Origin: Fragilariopsis cylindrus CCMP1102 | Taxonomy: Eukaryota > Bacillariophyta > Bacillariophyceae > Bacillariales > Bacillariaceae | NCBI GenBank assembly: GCA_900095095.1 | Contig: FMBT01000292.1 | Location: 744,001-808,000, forward strand | DNA: 64,000 nucleotides | Direction: 5' to 3' | Shown here: piece by piece, positions 10,431 through 21,715 of the stretch | Numbering within the stretch: position 1 is the first letter of the stretch | How the letters are laid out: every line of letters starts with the position of its first letter | Program-made: the position numbers and the translations under genes | The notes under the pieces: model-generated | The model's input: the letters and a program-made list of their open reading frames with translations, nothing else | The model's database searches: none | Told to the model about the DNA's origin: nothing

Positions 10431-11441
10431 ATGAGATCAACTTCCATCCCAATATTGTGTAAGCTTTGCACAGTATATCTAATTATGGTTCGTCGGTTCC
10501 TCGTTGCGGAAACCTTTTGTCCAACAGCAACAACGACAACGACAACAACAATAACGACGACGAGAATTATAACAAGTAGTAGTCGTTGTCAACCAGAAGT
10601 AAGACTAAATCCACCACTGCATTATTTACCGTTCAGTATAAAAATACCATCGTTTCTACATGCAACAACGGCAACGCGCTTAGCAGCAAGTGAAGGAAGT
10701 TCTTTTAGATCTGAAGATAATAAAAACGACGACAATGACGACGACGATGGTGATAATACTGGTGCATCATCATCATCATCATCATCATCATCTATTGATA
10801 ACAATATCGACAACAACGACAACAACAATGACGACGACGACGACAGTACTATAGAGCAATATAGTCACGAAGAAACACTCCTCGTTATGAATTTACGTCC
10901 AAAACAACAGGACGGTGACGGTATATCTTATGAAGAATGTTTGTCTCAAATTTCTCAATATATACAATCATTTCCATTTGTAGCATTGTTACCCGTCCAA
11001 CCCCTTCAATATGTACCAACAAAGGATGGTGGTGTTGAGATTAAATTTCTACGAAAAAAGACAGTAACAAAAAGTGGTATTGAAGGTGGTGTCCGATTTT
11101 TTGTCCGTATTATTAATCTTCAAGAACAACAGCAACAACGAGATAATGATTATGATACTACAACAATTACTACTACTACTACTAATGAGAAGGACAACGG
11201 AAACAGAAAGAACAACAAAATCATTGAGGTTACAGCCAAACGTAATTCTGAGGGTCAGACAATTTCTAAAATGTTTACTGAAAAGTTGCTTATCCAGGGC
11301 TTTGTTAGTGGTATGACAGAATATGATGGTGAAAACAAAAACAACTCAGGACCAGCGGAAAAAGTCATAAAAACAAGAATTGAATCTCCTACAAAATCTA
11401 TTGCTAATATCGAAAGCATTTTTCATAAATGGATGCGATGA
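10431..11441 (+). CDS. Uncharacterised protein with N-terminal signal-like segment
   Basis: 336 residues, single exon. The N-terminus (about residues 8-27) is hydrophobic and ends VAETFCPT, which could be a signal peptide with an aromatic residue after cleavage, so plastid import is possible. Residues about 30-150 are low complexity (Thr, Ser, Asp, Asn runs). A compact domain of about 170 residues follows, beginning HEETLLVMNLRPK and including EECLSQISQYIQSFPFVALLP, EIKFLRKKTV and GGVRFFVRIINL. It looks alpha/beta and globular. I do not recognise the family. The ordered C-terminal domain and single long frame make it a real gene. Confidence 0.6.
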   Translation: MRSTSIPILCKLCTVYLIMVRRFLVAETFCPTATTTTTTTITTTRIITSSSRCQPEVRLNPPLHYLPFSIKIPSFLHATTATRLAASEGSSFRSEDNKNDDNDDDDGDNTGASSSSSSSSSIDNNIDNNDNNNDDDDDSTIEQYSHEETLLVMNLRPKQQDGDGISYEECLSQISQYIQSFPFVALLPVQPLQYVPTKDGGVEIKFLRKKTVTKSGIEGGVRFFVRIINLQEQQQQRDNDYDTTTITTTTTNEKDNGNRKNNKIIEVTAKRNSEGQTISKMFTEKLLIQGFVSGMTEYDGENKNNSGPAEKVIKTRIESPTKSIANIESIFHKWMR

Positions 11442-12605
11442 TGACATGTATGATTGATGATGGATGCTTGATGATGGATGAGAAGAATTATTCATATTAT
11501 AGAGAGGAGTGGGAATGAAATGAAACTAAAAATCAAATAAGTTTTAGGCAGTACCGTAGTACTGTAATTTAATTCTTGCGGAGTGTATCTTATTTTATTG
11601 GTCTACATGCGTTGTTGCTAGTGCTGATACATTTTTTCCTATTTTTCTATGACATGGGTGTCTGTCTGGTGACCATTTGATATTTTTTATGCAAAGTTCA
11701 TTATTTCTTCAGAAAAAGGTAAGAAAAAACCACAGAACACAGTAAGCTTATCATATATATATCTATGTCTATATGCAGTAGTTTTTATAAGAATTCCAAG
11801 GTAATCATTATCTAGTAGGTATATATTTGGATCTTATCAGTATAATATCATGTGTGTGACAAAAAAAACCTTGATTATCTTCAAGGACTATAAGAACAAC
11901 CTGCACAATCTACTTTGGAAGGCATGGATAGGCACCTGGGATGATGAGATTGAATCCACTCTTTGTTCCATCATCATCACCATCATCATTGTCATGAAGA
12001 TAACATTCACCATTGGACTTTCCAATGAACACACAGGTCGTATTGGGATGATGAGATTGAATCCACTCTTTGTTCCATCATCATCAAGGTGACATTCGCC
12101 ATTGAACTTTCTGATAAACACACGGGTCGTATTTGTAAACCAAAGGAACTATAGAATAATTTCAAACATATCAGTCAACCTTCCAACAGCAAGCAGCTTA
12201 TCACCATTCTCACTCTATAATTGGCAACATTAGCTTCAATTTATTTTTCATAGTGTAGTACAGTCGCAGTCGCAGTCGTAGTCATTTTATTTTTATTTTG
12301 TTAAATAATATTTTACTTATTGATTATGTCCCTTATAAGTCGACAATTTTTAACTGAATCAACGTTTGAACGTCGTATTAAAATCTTCAAAATTGATGAA
12401 GTAATTAATTACATCACAAACAAAACGACGTGACGATAAGAAAACCATTAACCATTAGTACAACTGCATTAAGATTCGATTATTTTAACAGAACAACAAC
12501 ATTATCATCATACAACTAATTATTAAAACCCGAGCCGAGGCCTCCTTTGACAAGCGTTTTTATGTGCAAAGAATCGTTTGCCATCCAATCCAATAATTGA
12601 CCACC
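11442..12605. other. Intergenic region with tandem duplication
   Basis: It contains a TACTGTA at 11560-11566, AT-rich DNA and the roughly 107-bp imperfect tandem repeat listed separately. Short frames here (such as 11850..12092) come from the repeat and look non-coding. Confidence 0.5.
11937..12133. repeat. Imperfect tandem duplication, period about 107 bp
   Basis: Two adjacent copies begin TGGGATGATGAGATTGAATC (11937) and TTGGGATGATGAGATTGAAT (near 12044). Both continue through CCACTCTTTGTTCCATCATC, ACATTC(A/G)CCATTG and AACACAC(A/G)GGTCGTATT. The second copy has lost about 17 bp of the ATC-rich segment. It is a simple recent duplication with no coding potential seen. Confidence 0.85.
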
Positions 12606-13851
12606 ATGTACTATTTAGCCGAATACTACGCCAATAATGAAAGCGTCGCTAATCGTACTGGATTGGTTGTTGGATTTTCGATTATATCGATTTCTTTTTT
12701 CATTATAAGTCTCTTAATTATTCGATGTAACTGGAATTGCAAAGAATTCTATGAATGGAATGCTATACGTTTAACGATGCCATGTATTTCATTGTTCTTG
12801 TGCATACAAAATGCAACTATAGCATACGAATATGCAAGAGAAAATATTGGTTCACATTGGGCCATCGCTATTTATATGATTTCATCAACAATCGCTCCTG
12901 GTACGTAAAAATCATATTTTATTATCTATACCCAATGATTGGTTCCATTCTCAAATTCCATTCTAATCTATAATACTATTTCTTGTTCTTCTCTATTCCA
13001 ACACAATCCACTACTGAAATGAAAAAGGTATTTTTATTTTTACATTCGTTATGGTGTTCTTGGCGTATAGGACGAGATCGATGCCATTTTGTTTTGTTCA
13101 TAGAGGGCCTGTACGACAAACAATGGGAGAGTTGGCACACGACGATGAAGATGAAGTATATCAACCTTTGGTGAGACCGGCAATCCTTATTGTATCCACG
13201 AGATTCTTTACATTGGGTATATTAGTTCTGAATCTACTCGTTAATTTTGATGTGCTTAGTGACGATAGTATGGTTGGTCGAACAGGGTGGGCAACGGTGA
13301 TAAATACTCCAGATGATCACGACACCACCATCATCCTGATTGCGTTATTTCCGATGCTTTTGGTCTGTTGCTTTTGTTTATACTTTTCATGCTTACTTTG
13401 GAGATATGGGTGTGAGTTTTCAATGATTATAAATGTTTCATTTCTTAATGCCTGGATATCCCCCGTGTTTGGTGCAGTGGCTATGACAGTGGGACAAATG
13501 TTTGGACCTGATCTATTTCTCATCACTAGTAATACCGGGATATTACTATATTATATAGCCATGGTTCGTGTATTGTACGAAATTCGTCACGATATTAGAG
13601 AAGCTGGAGATCTTGGTCATTTTTTAAACGCATTGGAAAAGGCTAGTTCTGATAAGATCACTGAAAACACGTCTGTCACCAATAAAGATTCAACCCCATC
13701 TACTACAACGAGAGTATCAAATATAGTAGGATCATCTAAAAATCCTTCCAATGTCATCCAAACCAAAGAAATACAATCTACAACTAATCCTCTAGCGGAA
13801 GATCAACGAATGTCTTCAGATGAAGACCGAGACGAAGAAATCGGAACATGA
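12606..13851 (+). CDS. Multi-pass membrane protein, about seven TM segments
   Basis: Two exons, 12606..12900 and 13028..13851, joined over a 127-nt GT-AG intron (GTACGT...AAAAAG) in phase 1, give 372 residues. Hydrophobic segments are GLVVGFSIISISFFIISLLII, the MPCISLFLCIQNATI stretch, IYMISSTIAPGIFIFTFVMV (made by the splice), ILIVSTRFFTLGILVLNLLV, IILIALFPMLLVCCFCLYF, and two around SFLNAWISPVFGAVAM and LFLITSNTGILLYYIAMV. A Ser/Thr-rich cytosolic-type tail of about 80 residues follows. The seven-helix layout and the long polar C-terminus resemble a receptor or channel-like protein, but I recognise no family motif. The splice is strongly supported because it restores a TM helix. Confidence 0.65.
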
Positions 13852-14249
13852 ATAGTAAATCGAGTATTATCGGAAACAACTACATAACATCACAATTCAA
13901 AAGGGGAAGAGACAGCAGAATACATTCGCAGATTGATGAGACCCAGGAGGTGGGAGAAATATGTAAACAGTACCAGAAGCAAGTAGAATCACAGCCGATA
14001 TCTTACTGGTGATGCTACTACCGACAACAGTAGCACAGAAAAGAAAGATATCTGATATGCATGTGGAAACATGTTGACAGCTTATGTAGAAATGTATATC
14101 GTCAAAGTAATTTATTATTATAGATACGACAAACATCTGCTGCACTGTATCGCATAGTTGTTTTCTTCTCGTATTCATAGAAAAATTTCAGTGGCACTAC
14201 TGGCATTACCTTTGGAAAGGAAATGAGCGAGTCTGATCTTCGTATAGGA

Positions 14250-14288
<39 letters not shown>

Positions 14289-14405
14289 TCGTGGAAATGA
14301 ATCTTTCATCCTATTGTCAGCATGGACACACTTGCAGGGGATTTGTTTGTATTTCTAGTGCCAGCGATATGGAATAATTGAACTACACGACGAAAGTGAT
14401 ATTAA
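13852..14405. other. Intergenic (convergent) region with AT microsatellite
   Basis: 3' ends of the membrane protein (plus) and XPB (minus) face each other. An (AT)n run of about 16 units lies at 14252-14284. A 93-aa minus frame here has no recognisable features. Confidence 0.5.
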
Positions 14406-15346
14406 TTAGCGCCGTTGTCTCTTTCGAAAGAGAGGATGCTGCTTGGACGAACTCATTTCTTTATATCTTAGGCCAGAACCACCAGACACTTGAGACATTG
14501 TCTTCCTCGTTCCAGCATCTGCCAAACTTGCTCCGTCTGGATTGCTCTTACGAATAGCGGCATCTTCAGCACGTTGCTCCTGTTGTAGATAAGGTAAACG
14601 GGAATGATATGTCAGAAATATTTTATTACACAGAAATTACGAAAATGGTTATTGATTTCTTCACGCGAGATGGGAATGTAATTGGGGAGGAAATTACCTT
14701 TTCTAGATCGTTCTCCGAGGTAAGGACTGTTCGTAAAATGCGCCGATCATCTTCAGGTGTAGCAAAAGCATAATCGTGTTTCACTGCCTCCGCTGCTGCC
14801 TTTTCGCAAAGATTCGTAACAATTTTGAATGTATAACCTTGATCGATTAAATATTGTTGGCGTTTGGCAGAGTAAAACATCTCTTGAGTATCTGCGCTGA
14901 CAAGGGTATAAAAGAAGGCGTTAAAGGTGCTTTTATTGGATCCATCCGTTTGGGTGTAAGATTTAGGTCTTAAAATTCGACCAAGTCTTTGCGCTTCTTG
15001 TCTTCGACTTCCGAAATGACTCGACACTTGAACAATAACGTTGGCTTCGGGGAGATCAATGGAGGTGTCACCTGTAATAAGTACACGGCCGTAAAATAAT
15101 AATGATAATAAATATTAGCTGAGTAAAACAGTAGTTCTTTCACTACGCGACAAGAAATTTGGAAGGAAGAAAACTTACCAACTTTGGAGATGCATATAGT
15201 TCTCAGTGCGTCGGATGCTCGAAATGTACCCAGAATAGCCTGACGCTCTCTCTCAGGAGTTTCTCCATAAATTAATGGTCTTTTCAGCATCTCTGCATAC
15301 AATTTCAAAGAATAAACCAAGTCAGAAAAAACAATTATCTTATCTC

Positions 15347-15386
<40 letters not shown>

Positions 15387-17101
15387 TGTGAGAAATAGAT
15401 ACAAAAGGTAGAACTTTTACAAAACTGAACTATTAGCTTTCTATTGTGAATGCTAGGATAGAGCTACAATAAAATTCTTACCCTTGCTTCGTGGAATCGA
15501 ACCAAGAATTCTACTGCTCGAAGTTTTGCAGGATTCATCACGTACAGCAGTTGCTTTAAACGTGCGTTACTGGCAAGGAGGTATTCCTTCATAAATGGTC
15601 CTGTCATTGGACACCAAACTTCTACACATTGTACATTGGCAAGATATCCCTGAGCTGTAAGATCCATCCAGTTGGCTTCGTATAACTTGGGCCCGATAAG
15701 AAAATTAAGATCTGAAATCAAGTCATCTTCTCGGACTAGTGTAGCTGTAAGTCCTAATCGAGTGTGTGCCTTCACACTACCTATAACACGTCGAAACATT
15801 TTAGCAGGAACTACATGGACTTCGTCCATTAATAAACATCCCCATTCTCGACCTGTGATTTGGTCCATAACTTTTTGTGATTGCTCGGATCGTTTTCCAT
15901 TGTAACTGATCATAGTATATGTGGTAATTAACACGCATGCATCTGGGTGTAGTTTGTCCTTTTGATCACTAGTGAAAACAGCAATTCGATCGTCAGGGAT
16001 ATTAGTCCATTTTTGGAATTGATGCTTCCATTGTAGGACAGAAACGGCGTTGGTCGCTAAGCAAACACAACTCTTTTTGATCGTCTGTGCCGCTGTGACA
16101 CCCGTAAGCGTTTTACCTGCCCCACATGGCAGAACAATAATCCCTGATCGGGCACGACCATTACCAAACATTTTTGCGAGAGAACGCTCCTGGTAACGAC
16201 GAATGCGTGTAATTGGCTTTAAATCAAATAGTGGAACATTGGGATTTATATTATCATTACGAAAGTCGTATTCCTCCATTAAAGGATAGTCCAGTTCAAT
16301 AGCCTGTCGTTTGACATTTTCCACCTTAACTCCGTCTACTTGAAAAGATACGACAACCTTTGGCTTTTTTTGTTTTTTCCCTTGTGTATCGATATCATCA
16401 TCATCGTCGTCGTCAGAGTCACCATCGCCAGGTTCTCTTAGCATATCTAGATTTTCCTTCATTTCTTCTGCTTTGGTTTGAGTGAGAAATCCATGCTCAT
16501 CAACATTCGCTTCGACGTCCTCATGAATCCTAGCTTGTGCAATGGTTTGGTCTCTCAATAATTCTCTCAAAACCATTGGAAATTCTGACTCAACATAAAA
16601 CTTATTATGCTTCAACACTAGTTTTGCTTTGCCATATTTCGACGTACAGTCCCGTACGAATTGTTTTACCTCCTTGGGTAATGCGTTCTTAGATAGGCGT
16701 TGTAGTACGGTAATGATCGATTCGGTTTCTATATTGGTTGCCACTGCTGCATATAACGAATATGGCGTTAATTTGTACTGATGGACAAACTCAGGACGTG
16801 CTACTGGTTCAGCGATTGCAACTAAAAAATCATAAGCTTTTTCATAAAGATCATGGAAGGCCTCTAGGTAAATATTTCCATCAGGGCACACCCAACATGG
16901 ACGTTGTATATGATCAGGCTTTAGGGCAAGATCAGAAAAATCAGCACCGATGCTTTGAATTTCTTCTTCACCACTGCTACTTTGCATCGGAACTAGACCT
17001 TTTGAGGAGGTGATTTTTGCCAAGGCTTTTTCTCGTTCTGCGGCTCGCATACCTAGTTTACGAGCCGATGAGTATTCATCGGGACCGGAACACGATTCCA
17101 T
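14406..17101 (-). CDS. XPB: TFIIH helicase subunit XPB/ERCC3
   Basis: Four exons, 17101..15482, 15347..15179, 15071..14698 and 14579..14406, with GT-AG introns of 134, 107 and 118 nt, give 778 residues, close to human XPB (782). The product is the DNA translocase of TFIIH that opens promoters and damaged DNA in nucleotide excision repair. Visible motifs are Walker A PCGAGKT, DEVH box LLMDEVH, the RED motif (LVRED), GLTATL, and the C-terminal helicase half ([38 protein letters not shown] across a splice, [16 protein letters not shown]). The last exon ends [10 protein letters not shown], like the human end. The N-terminal domain and an acidic linker with poly-Asp are present. All joins keep phase. 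It is head to head with SmG. Confidence 0.97.
15348..15481 (-). other. XPB intron 1 with CA-repeat acceptor
   Basis: The donor is GTAAGA after AGG. The acceptor is formed by a CA dinucleotide run ending CACAG. On the plus strand the run is a TG repeat at about 15349-15379. The flanking exon frames join in phase 0 and give [15 protein letters not shown], matching XPB. Confidence 0.9.
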
Positions 17102-17509
17102 ATCTATGTTTCTGTAAGTTTCTGAATGATGGAAGGAAAATGTCGTCGATTCTTTAGACTCGGACTGCTTTCGTTCTTGTCGATTTTAAATTTGTAATTT
17201 CGAAAGTTTCAAGAACTTCAAACTCTATCATAATCAACTCATTCGATTATTTCGTTGCATTCATATATATATTCGAACATTGAATGCAGAAAGCACGACA
17301 CAAAAAGATCGCGTGCTGTTACTAGCTATTGTTTTATTACCGCGACAAATTATAAAGGGTCAAGTCTGTCCGTCAACCGACATAAACATTTACAAAATTA
17401 TCTCCCTAGAAGTACAGTATATATTACAAAGTCAACGAAGCGAAACGATCACGACATTTGTAGAGTATACAACATCAAAAAGAAAAAATAGGAAGAAAAG
17501 AATAGAAAA
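17102..17509. promoter_or_regulatory. Shared upstream region of XPB and SmG
   Basis: About 400 nt separate two divergently read core genes. TACAGTA at 17413-17419 lies 97 nt before the SmG start. Short frames here show no protein-like sequence. Confidence 0.4.
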
Positions 17510-17972
17510 ATGGCTACGAGCAAGTTCCAGAAAGGACCGGATCTGAAGCGATTTATGGTGCGTGTGAAATGAGACGTGATGACATGCAATTGCGTTGTAA
17601 AAAGAACGGCGATAGTGCTGATAGAAAAAAGTTGATGTTGTCACTGTGTGCTATTCTATTGCACAATAATTTATATTATATTTATAATTTTGTGTTTCTC
17701 GTTGTTTTGTGGGCTAAATCAACTCATCGATATCTAAAACTTATTCTTCTGATTTTTTATCCTTATATTTATCTTGTACTATTTTGTAGGACAAAAGATT
17801 GAGAATTTCTTTGAATGGTAATAGAAAGATAGTTGGGACATTGCGTGGTTATGATGCTTTTTTGAATGTAGTTATCGAGGAAGCGGAAGGTGATGGAGGA
17901 GCATACTTGGGGCAACTTGTCGTTCGGGGTAACAGTATTGTACAATTTGAAGCACTAGAACGAATTAACTAA
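17510..17972 (+). CDS. SNRPG: Small nuclear ribonucleoprotein G (SmG)
   Basis: Two exons, 17510..17557 and 17790..17972, with a 232-nt intron (GTGCGT...TTGTAG, phase 0), encode 76 residues, the same length as human SmG. Exon 1 encodes MATSKFQKGPDLKRFM and exon 2 the rest of the Sm fold. The Sm1 motif is seen in LNGNRKIVGTLRGYDAFLNV and Sm2 in VVRGNSIVQFEALE. SmG sits in the heptameric ring of U1, U2, U4 and U5 snRNPs. No long open frame marks this gene because both exons are short; it was found by translating across the splice. Met16 at the intron edge precedes DKRL, as in other SmG proteins. Confidence 0.95.
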
Positions 17973-18563
17973 ACAAAAACAAAATATTATCATAGGAACG
18001 ACCAAAAAAATGTTAAGGGAAAAAAACACACTACAAAAGTAATACAGTCTCCATTCCATTCCATTCCAGAACCAAATAATTAAAGTACCAGTCGCCGTTG
18101 AGGAAAATGAGGAGAAGTGGAAAATATTGAGCAAAATCAATTCGAATTATTTTCTTGCAGATTATTCATCACCCTATACGAAGGATTATGACGAAGAAAA
18201 TTATTTTCTTGAGCTAATTTGAATACTGCGAAAGAATACCACGAGCTATTATTTGCTATTATTTAGATTCTCGGCCAACGAGCACTGCATCAGTATTAGC
18301 GTCCTGCAGAGTATTTCATCTATCGGCGTTTGAAGTGCATTTGTGATCATCCTCCTCTCGTATTACTATCGTTTTCTAGGTTTAAAAAAAAAATGTTGTA
18401 GGAATTTGCAATTCATTCATGGATGGTGTTTTATTATAAAAATAAAAAATTTAGATCTGATAATGTATAGTGTAAGTCGCTCGTACGAAATCGTTACATG
18501 TTACAAGAACCCAATTTACTGCAGTATTATACAATGCATTATATTCATCAGTTGGCTTGCTAG
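17973..18563. other. Convergent intergenic region
   Basis: 3' sides of SmG (plus) and the next minus-strand gene. It has a short CCATT pentamer run at about 18051-18068 and AT-rich sequence. No gene is supported. Confidence 0.5.
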
Positions 18564-20585
18564 CTAGACTTCAACCTGTGATTCAGGTTCAAATTGCTGT
18601 CGCCGATTAGAAGGTGCCGCTGGCAACTCACAAAGAAATTGAGACATCTCGCTCACTAATAACGTTCCGGATTCCCGCTCAAAGCTTCTATTAGCGGCTA
18701 GTTCTTGTTTCCGAATCGACCTAACGTACGCTTTAGAGATCTTTGACCAAATCTGAAGAGCTGTCGCACATGATCTAGTTTTGAATGGAACCATGCCATG
18801 CTTTTTCCTCCATTGTCGAAGAGCCCTTGCCATTATACCACCACTCCGATGTCTCGCTTTCACGAGCTGCTCGCCTCGATGAATATCAAAGCTCTTAAGA
18901 AATTCAACTTGCCACGGTCGTAGGATGTTTTCTATAGCAGTTGGATCGTTAGGATTTACAAGACCACCACCTTGACGACCACAAGCACATGCCATTCCCA
19001 TTTGTGGTAAGAAGAAAGAAATCAAATCATCATTTCCGCTGAATGCCGACCACGTGCATTCACACTCAGCACACTCCTGCGTCGTGAGATCTTGATTTTT
19101 CGGCACAACAACAAGATCTTGAATTACTAGCTGATCTTCACCTCCGATATTATTTTGTTGAGCTTCACCAACTAATACATCGCATGTGTTACGCTGTTCT
19201 AAAATGATAAGGGCACGAACTGGCTCTCTAACATCATTACGACATACGTCTTTATTAGAGAGAATATATTGAGGACTACTACCTTCTTCCAAAGGTAAAA
19301 TGTTCCTTGAAATAATACCTTTTGTAGACTCTTCAAAATCTATCATGATATCTTGTGTTACATCACTACTGCTTTCCATCGTTTTACCTTTGGAAAATAT
19401 TCTTAATGGGGGGTATGTACCGTCCTCACTTTGATGATCCCACGCACCAATCGGTCGATTGGATCCATTCCTATCCGAAACCTTATTTGGAACTGAGTCA
19501 ACATTGTCCTTTCCAGGTAATTCACGTCCACCACTCGATGTTAAATCTTGACCATTGTTCTTGTTCCTGTTCGTACTCACATTCAAATTCTCTATACTTG
19601 ATAATTCTTCCTCTGAACAGATCTGTTCATCGTTGCCGAATTCTTTAATGTTCATAATCAAAATCTCCATACTTGATGATGATTCATCTTCTGAGAAACT
19701 CTGCTGATCGTTGCCGAATTCTTTAATAGGAGAGGATGCAGAATTAATTGTAGGCAGTGGAACATTAGAGCTTTTACCGACAGTATTATAGTTATTATTA
19801 TAGTTAGTTTCTCTGTTCATCAAATCCGCTTGACGCCAGGTATCGTAAACACGACGGAATTTATTTCTGTCCTCTAAACTGGGGCCTATTCTTTTAATTC
19901 CTTGACAGCTGCGAAGCCCAAAAGGGCTGATTGATGTGCAACTATCGTCACGGTTGCTAGTAGTGTTCTTGGAAGATTGTTCCAACTTTTTATGGCTCGG
20001 AGGAGTTAACAACGACTTCTTTTCCGAATGGAATCCTTTTCTTATTGGTCTGTTGAAATTGTTAGTAACATCACCAAAAGGCCTACGAACATTAGTTGGC
20101 TCCAGAGTATTTGAGCGGTCTTTAAGCCCACCAAGAGATCTTAGAGTTTGCGTACGGGAGCTCAACGCAGAACTTTCACTGTTGGTGTCAGTTCCATTTA
20201 AAAACATTATGGTTTCCCATTTCTGAAGAACTGCTTTATCAGTCTCCAGTGAACATTCATTAGCACCGGGATTATCCAACCAAATATTTTCGATATCCTG
20301 ATTTAATGGTGTGACTATTTCCGATTTCGATTCGATTTCTTGCCTCACATATTCGTCGTCGTCACTACTGCGCTCGTCTCGGTGCTCTAGAGGGTTCAGA
20401 CAGAATGATTCCCTAGCTTCGAAAGGACTAGCCCCACTCTCACTTGTATTTCTAAGCGAACTTTTACTAGCCCCGCTCTCACTTGCATTTCCAGGCGAAC
20501 TTTCTTCATTAATATCCCTATCGTCATCTAAGATTCTCTCGAGAGCGTTGGGTTTCTCCCATTGGGTTGCTGGCAGCAGTCTCAT
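18564..20585 (-). CDS. Uncharacterised Ser-rich protein with conserved-looking C-terminal domain
   Basis: 673 residues, single exon. The first 480 residues are polar and probably disordered. They hold short internal duplications: SESGAS twice near residues 36-53 and an IKEFGND(Q/E)Q block twice around residues 285-330. The C-terminal 190 residues look folded: a Cys-rich patch (ECAECECTW, MACACGRQGGG), then NPNDPTAIENILRPWQVEFL, a basic helix rich in Arg (KARHRSGGIMARALRQWRKK) and FKTRSCATALQIWSKISKAY. I do not recognise a named family. The tail resembles a DNA- or protein-binding helical module, possibly lineage-specific. The four cysteines could bind metal. Confidence 0.65.
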   Translation of the reverse strand: MRLLPATQWEKPNALERILDDDRDINEESSPGNASESGASKSSLRNTSESGASPFEARESFCLNPLEHRDERSSDDDEYVRQEIESKSEIVTPLNQDIENIWLDNPGANECSLETDKAVLQKWETIMFLNGTDTNSESSALSSRTQTLRSLGGLKDRSNTLEPTNVRRPFGDVTNNFNRPIRKGFHSEKKSLLTPPSHKKLEQSSKNTTSNRDDSCTSISPFGLRSCQGIKRIGPSLEDRNKFRRVYDTWRQADLMNRETNYNNNYNTVGKSSNVPLPTINSASSPIKEFGNDQQSFSEDESSSSMEILIMNIKEFGNDEQICSEEELSSIENLNVSTNRNKNNGQDLTSSGGRELPGKDNVDSVPNKVSDRNGSNRPIGAWDHQSEDGTYPPLRIFSKGKTMESSSDVTQDIMIDFEESTKGIISRNILPLEEGSSPQYILSNKDVCRNDVREPVRALIILEQRNTCDVLVGEAQQNNIGGEDQLVIQDLVVVPKNQDLTTQECAECECTWSAFSGNDDLISFFLPQMGMACACGRQGGGLVNPNDPTAIENILRPWQVEFLKSFDIHRGEQLVKARHRSGGIMARALRQWRKKHGMVPFKTRSCATALQIWSKISKAYVRSIRKQELAANRSFERESGTLLVSEMSQFLCELPAAPSNRRQQFEPESQVEV

Positions 20586-21715
20586 GACACTTGCTTTCTT
20601 TCAGGCTGCTACAAAGAAGGATCTAATGTCTGATGTATGAGATGGAGGGAGAAAGGTATGAAAGAAAAAGAAAGAAGCAGTACATCAATACAAGTACAGT
20701 GTACAGTACTACTTCCTCCAGAGAGCGCTGACTGCTGAGCGGGCTATCGCCTGGAATGATTACAAGAGTAGAGCGCGTTGAAGCCTAAAACTTTTTCGTA
20801 AAATCTTCGCTTATTTTTATTTTTTCGTACATTTCGCATTTTGTGGGTAGATTTTAAGGGTTCAACGTGCATTAATGTGTCTTAATTTTTCACACAGTAT
20901 CCCGGTACGCAGTTAGCGCTCGCTGGAGGAAGTAGTTTGACACAATAAAACAGAGTTTCAAATTTAAAATTGCAACAAGCCGGCGAGACAAGCCCCCCCC
21001 AAATCGAGACATCGTACCCCCAAAGTAAGATAGGACTATGGTCCTACACTACTACCGTACAGTAGTAGTATACTGTAAAGTAAAGTCCAAATGCACACAG
21101 TCTACCATAAGAATACCGTACCGTAATTTAGAATGGTAAAAAATTAGCCAACTGCTTGTTAAGCAATGCCTACCAAGTGGTTTCTCATTGTTGGCATTGC
21201 TGTGTGGACTGAACGGAACATGGAGTGTTGATGTAAATATATAGAGCTGTGGCTGACATGACATGCCCAATAATGCCAATCTCTTTGAGAAGCAAGGAAG
21301 GTGGTGCTTATTAATGAGTGAAGAGTAGAAAAGGATACACATCTTGTCAATTAGGCCGTAAAATGCTCCAATGTACAATCTTCTAATCTTTGTCCTTAAC
21401 TATTAGATGCAATACAATGTACATTGAGCATCATTAAGCTCAACAAATAGTTTATAAAGGGATTATTCTGTTGTTTTTAGCAATCCTTTGGGTTTTGTAG
21501 GATTTAGTGATACCATTTTGATTTGTTGTTTGAATGCATAGCTAGCAATATGTATATGAACATCCTAATGCTGTTTGTGAAAGAAACGCTAAAGTTAACA
21601 ATAATAACTACATGTACCCCGGGATTATGTGAAAGTGAACGAAGCATCTATAAAGGATTACACAACATCATTTATTATGTTTGAATAGTATATAACCAGG
21701 CAGAAAACAACCAGT
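20586..21715. other. Intergenic region with MITE and TACAGTA motifs
   Basis: Besides the inverted-repeat element listed separately, it contains a C8 tract near 20994 and TACAGTA/TACTGTA motifs at 20702, 21058 and 21071. A 108-aa minus frame (21052..21378) looks like noise. Confidence 0.5.
20710..20935. mobile_element. MITE-like element with long terminal inverted repeats (Tc1/mariner type)
   Basis: The left arm 20709-20735 reads CTACTTCCTCCAGAGAGCGC then TGACTGC. The right arm 20909-20935 is its inverted complement with three mismatches in 27. The similarity continues inward: GCGCGTTGAAG near 20777 pairs with TTCAACGTGC near 20860. Both ends can be read as TA followed by CTTCCTCC, which fits a TA target duplication and the CTCCCTCC-like tips of Stowaway/mariner MITEs. 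There is no coding capacity in the roughly 225 bp. It lies about 120 nt upstream of the start of the Ser-rich protein gene. Confidence 0.7.

Noticed and set aside
11850-12121. Two short overlapping frames
   Set aside because: They arise from the 107-bp tandem duplication and share its repeat; no coding features.
13897-14178. 93-aa minus-strand frame downstream of XPB
   Set aside because: Composition looks random and it lies in the shared 3' region of two convergent genes.
14252-14284. AT repeat considered as a replication or promoter element
   Set aside because: A simple microsatellite between convergent genes; no other support.
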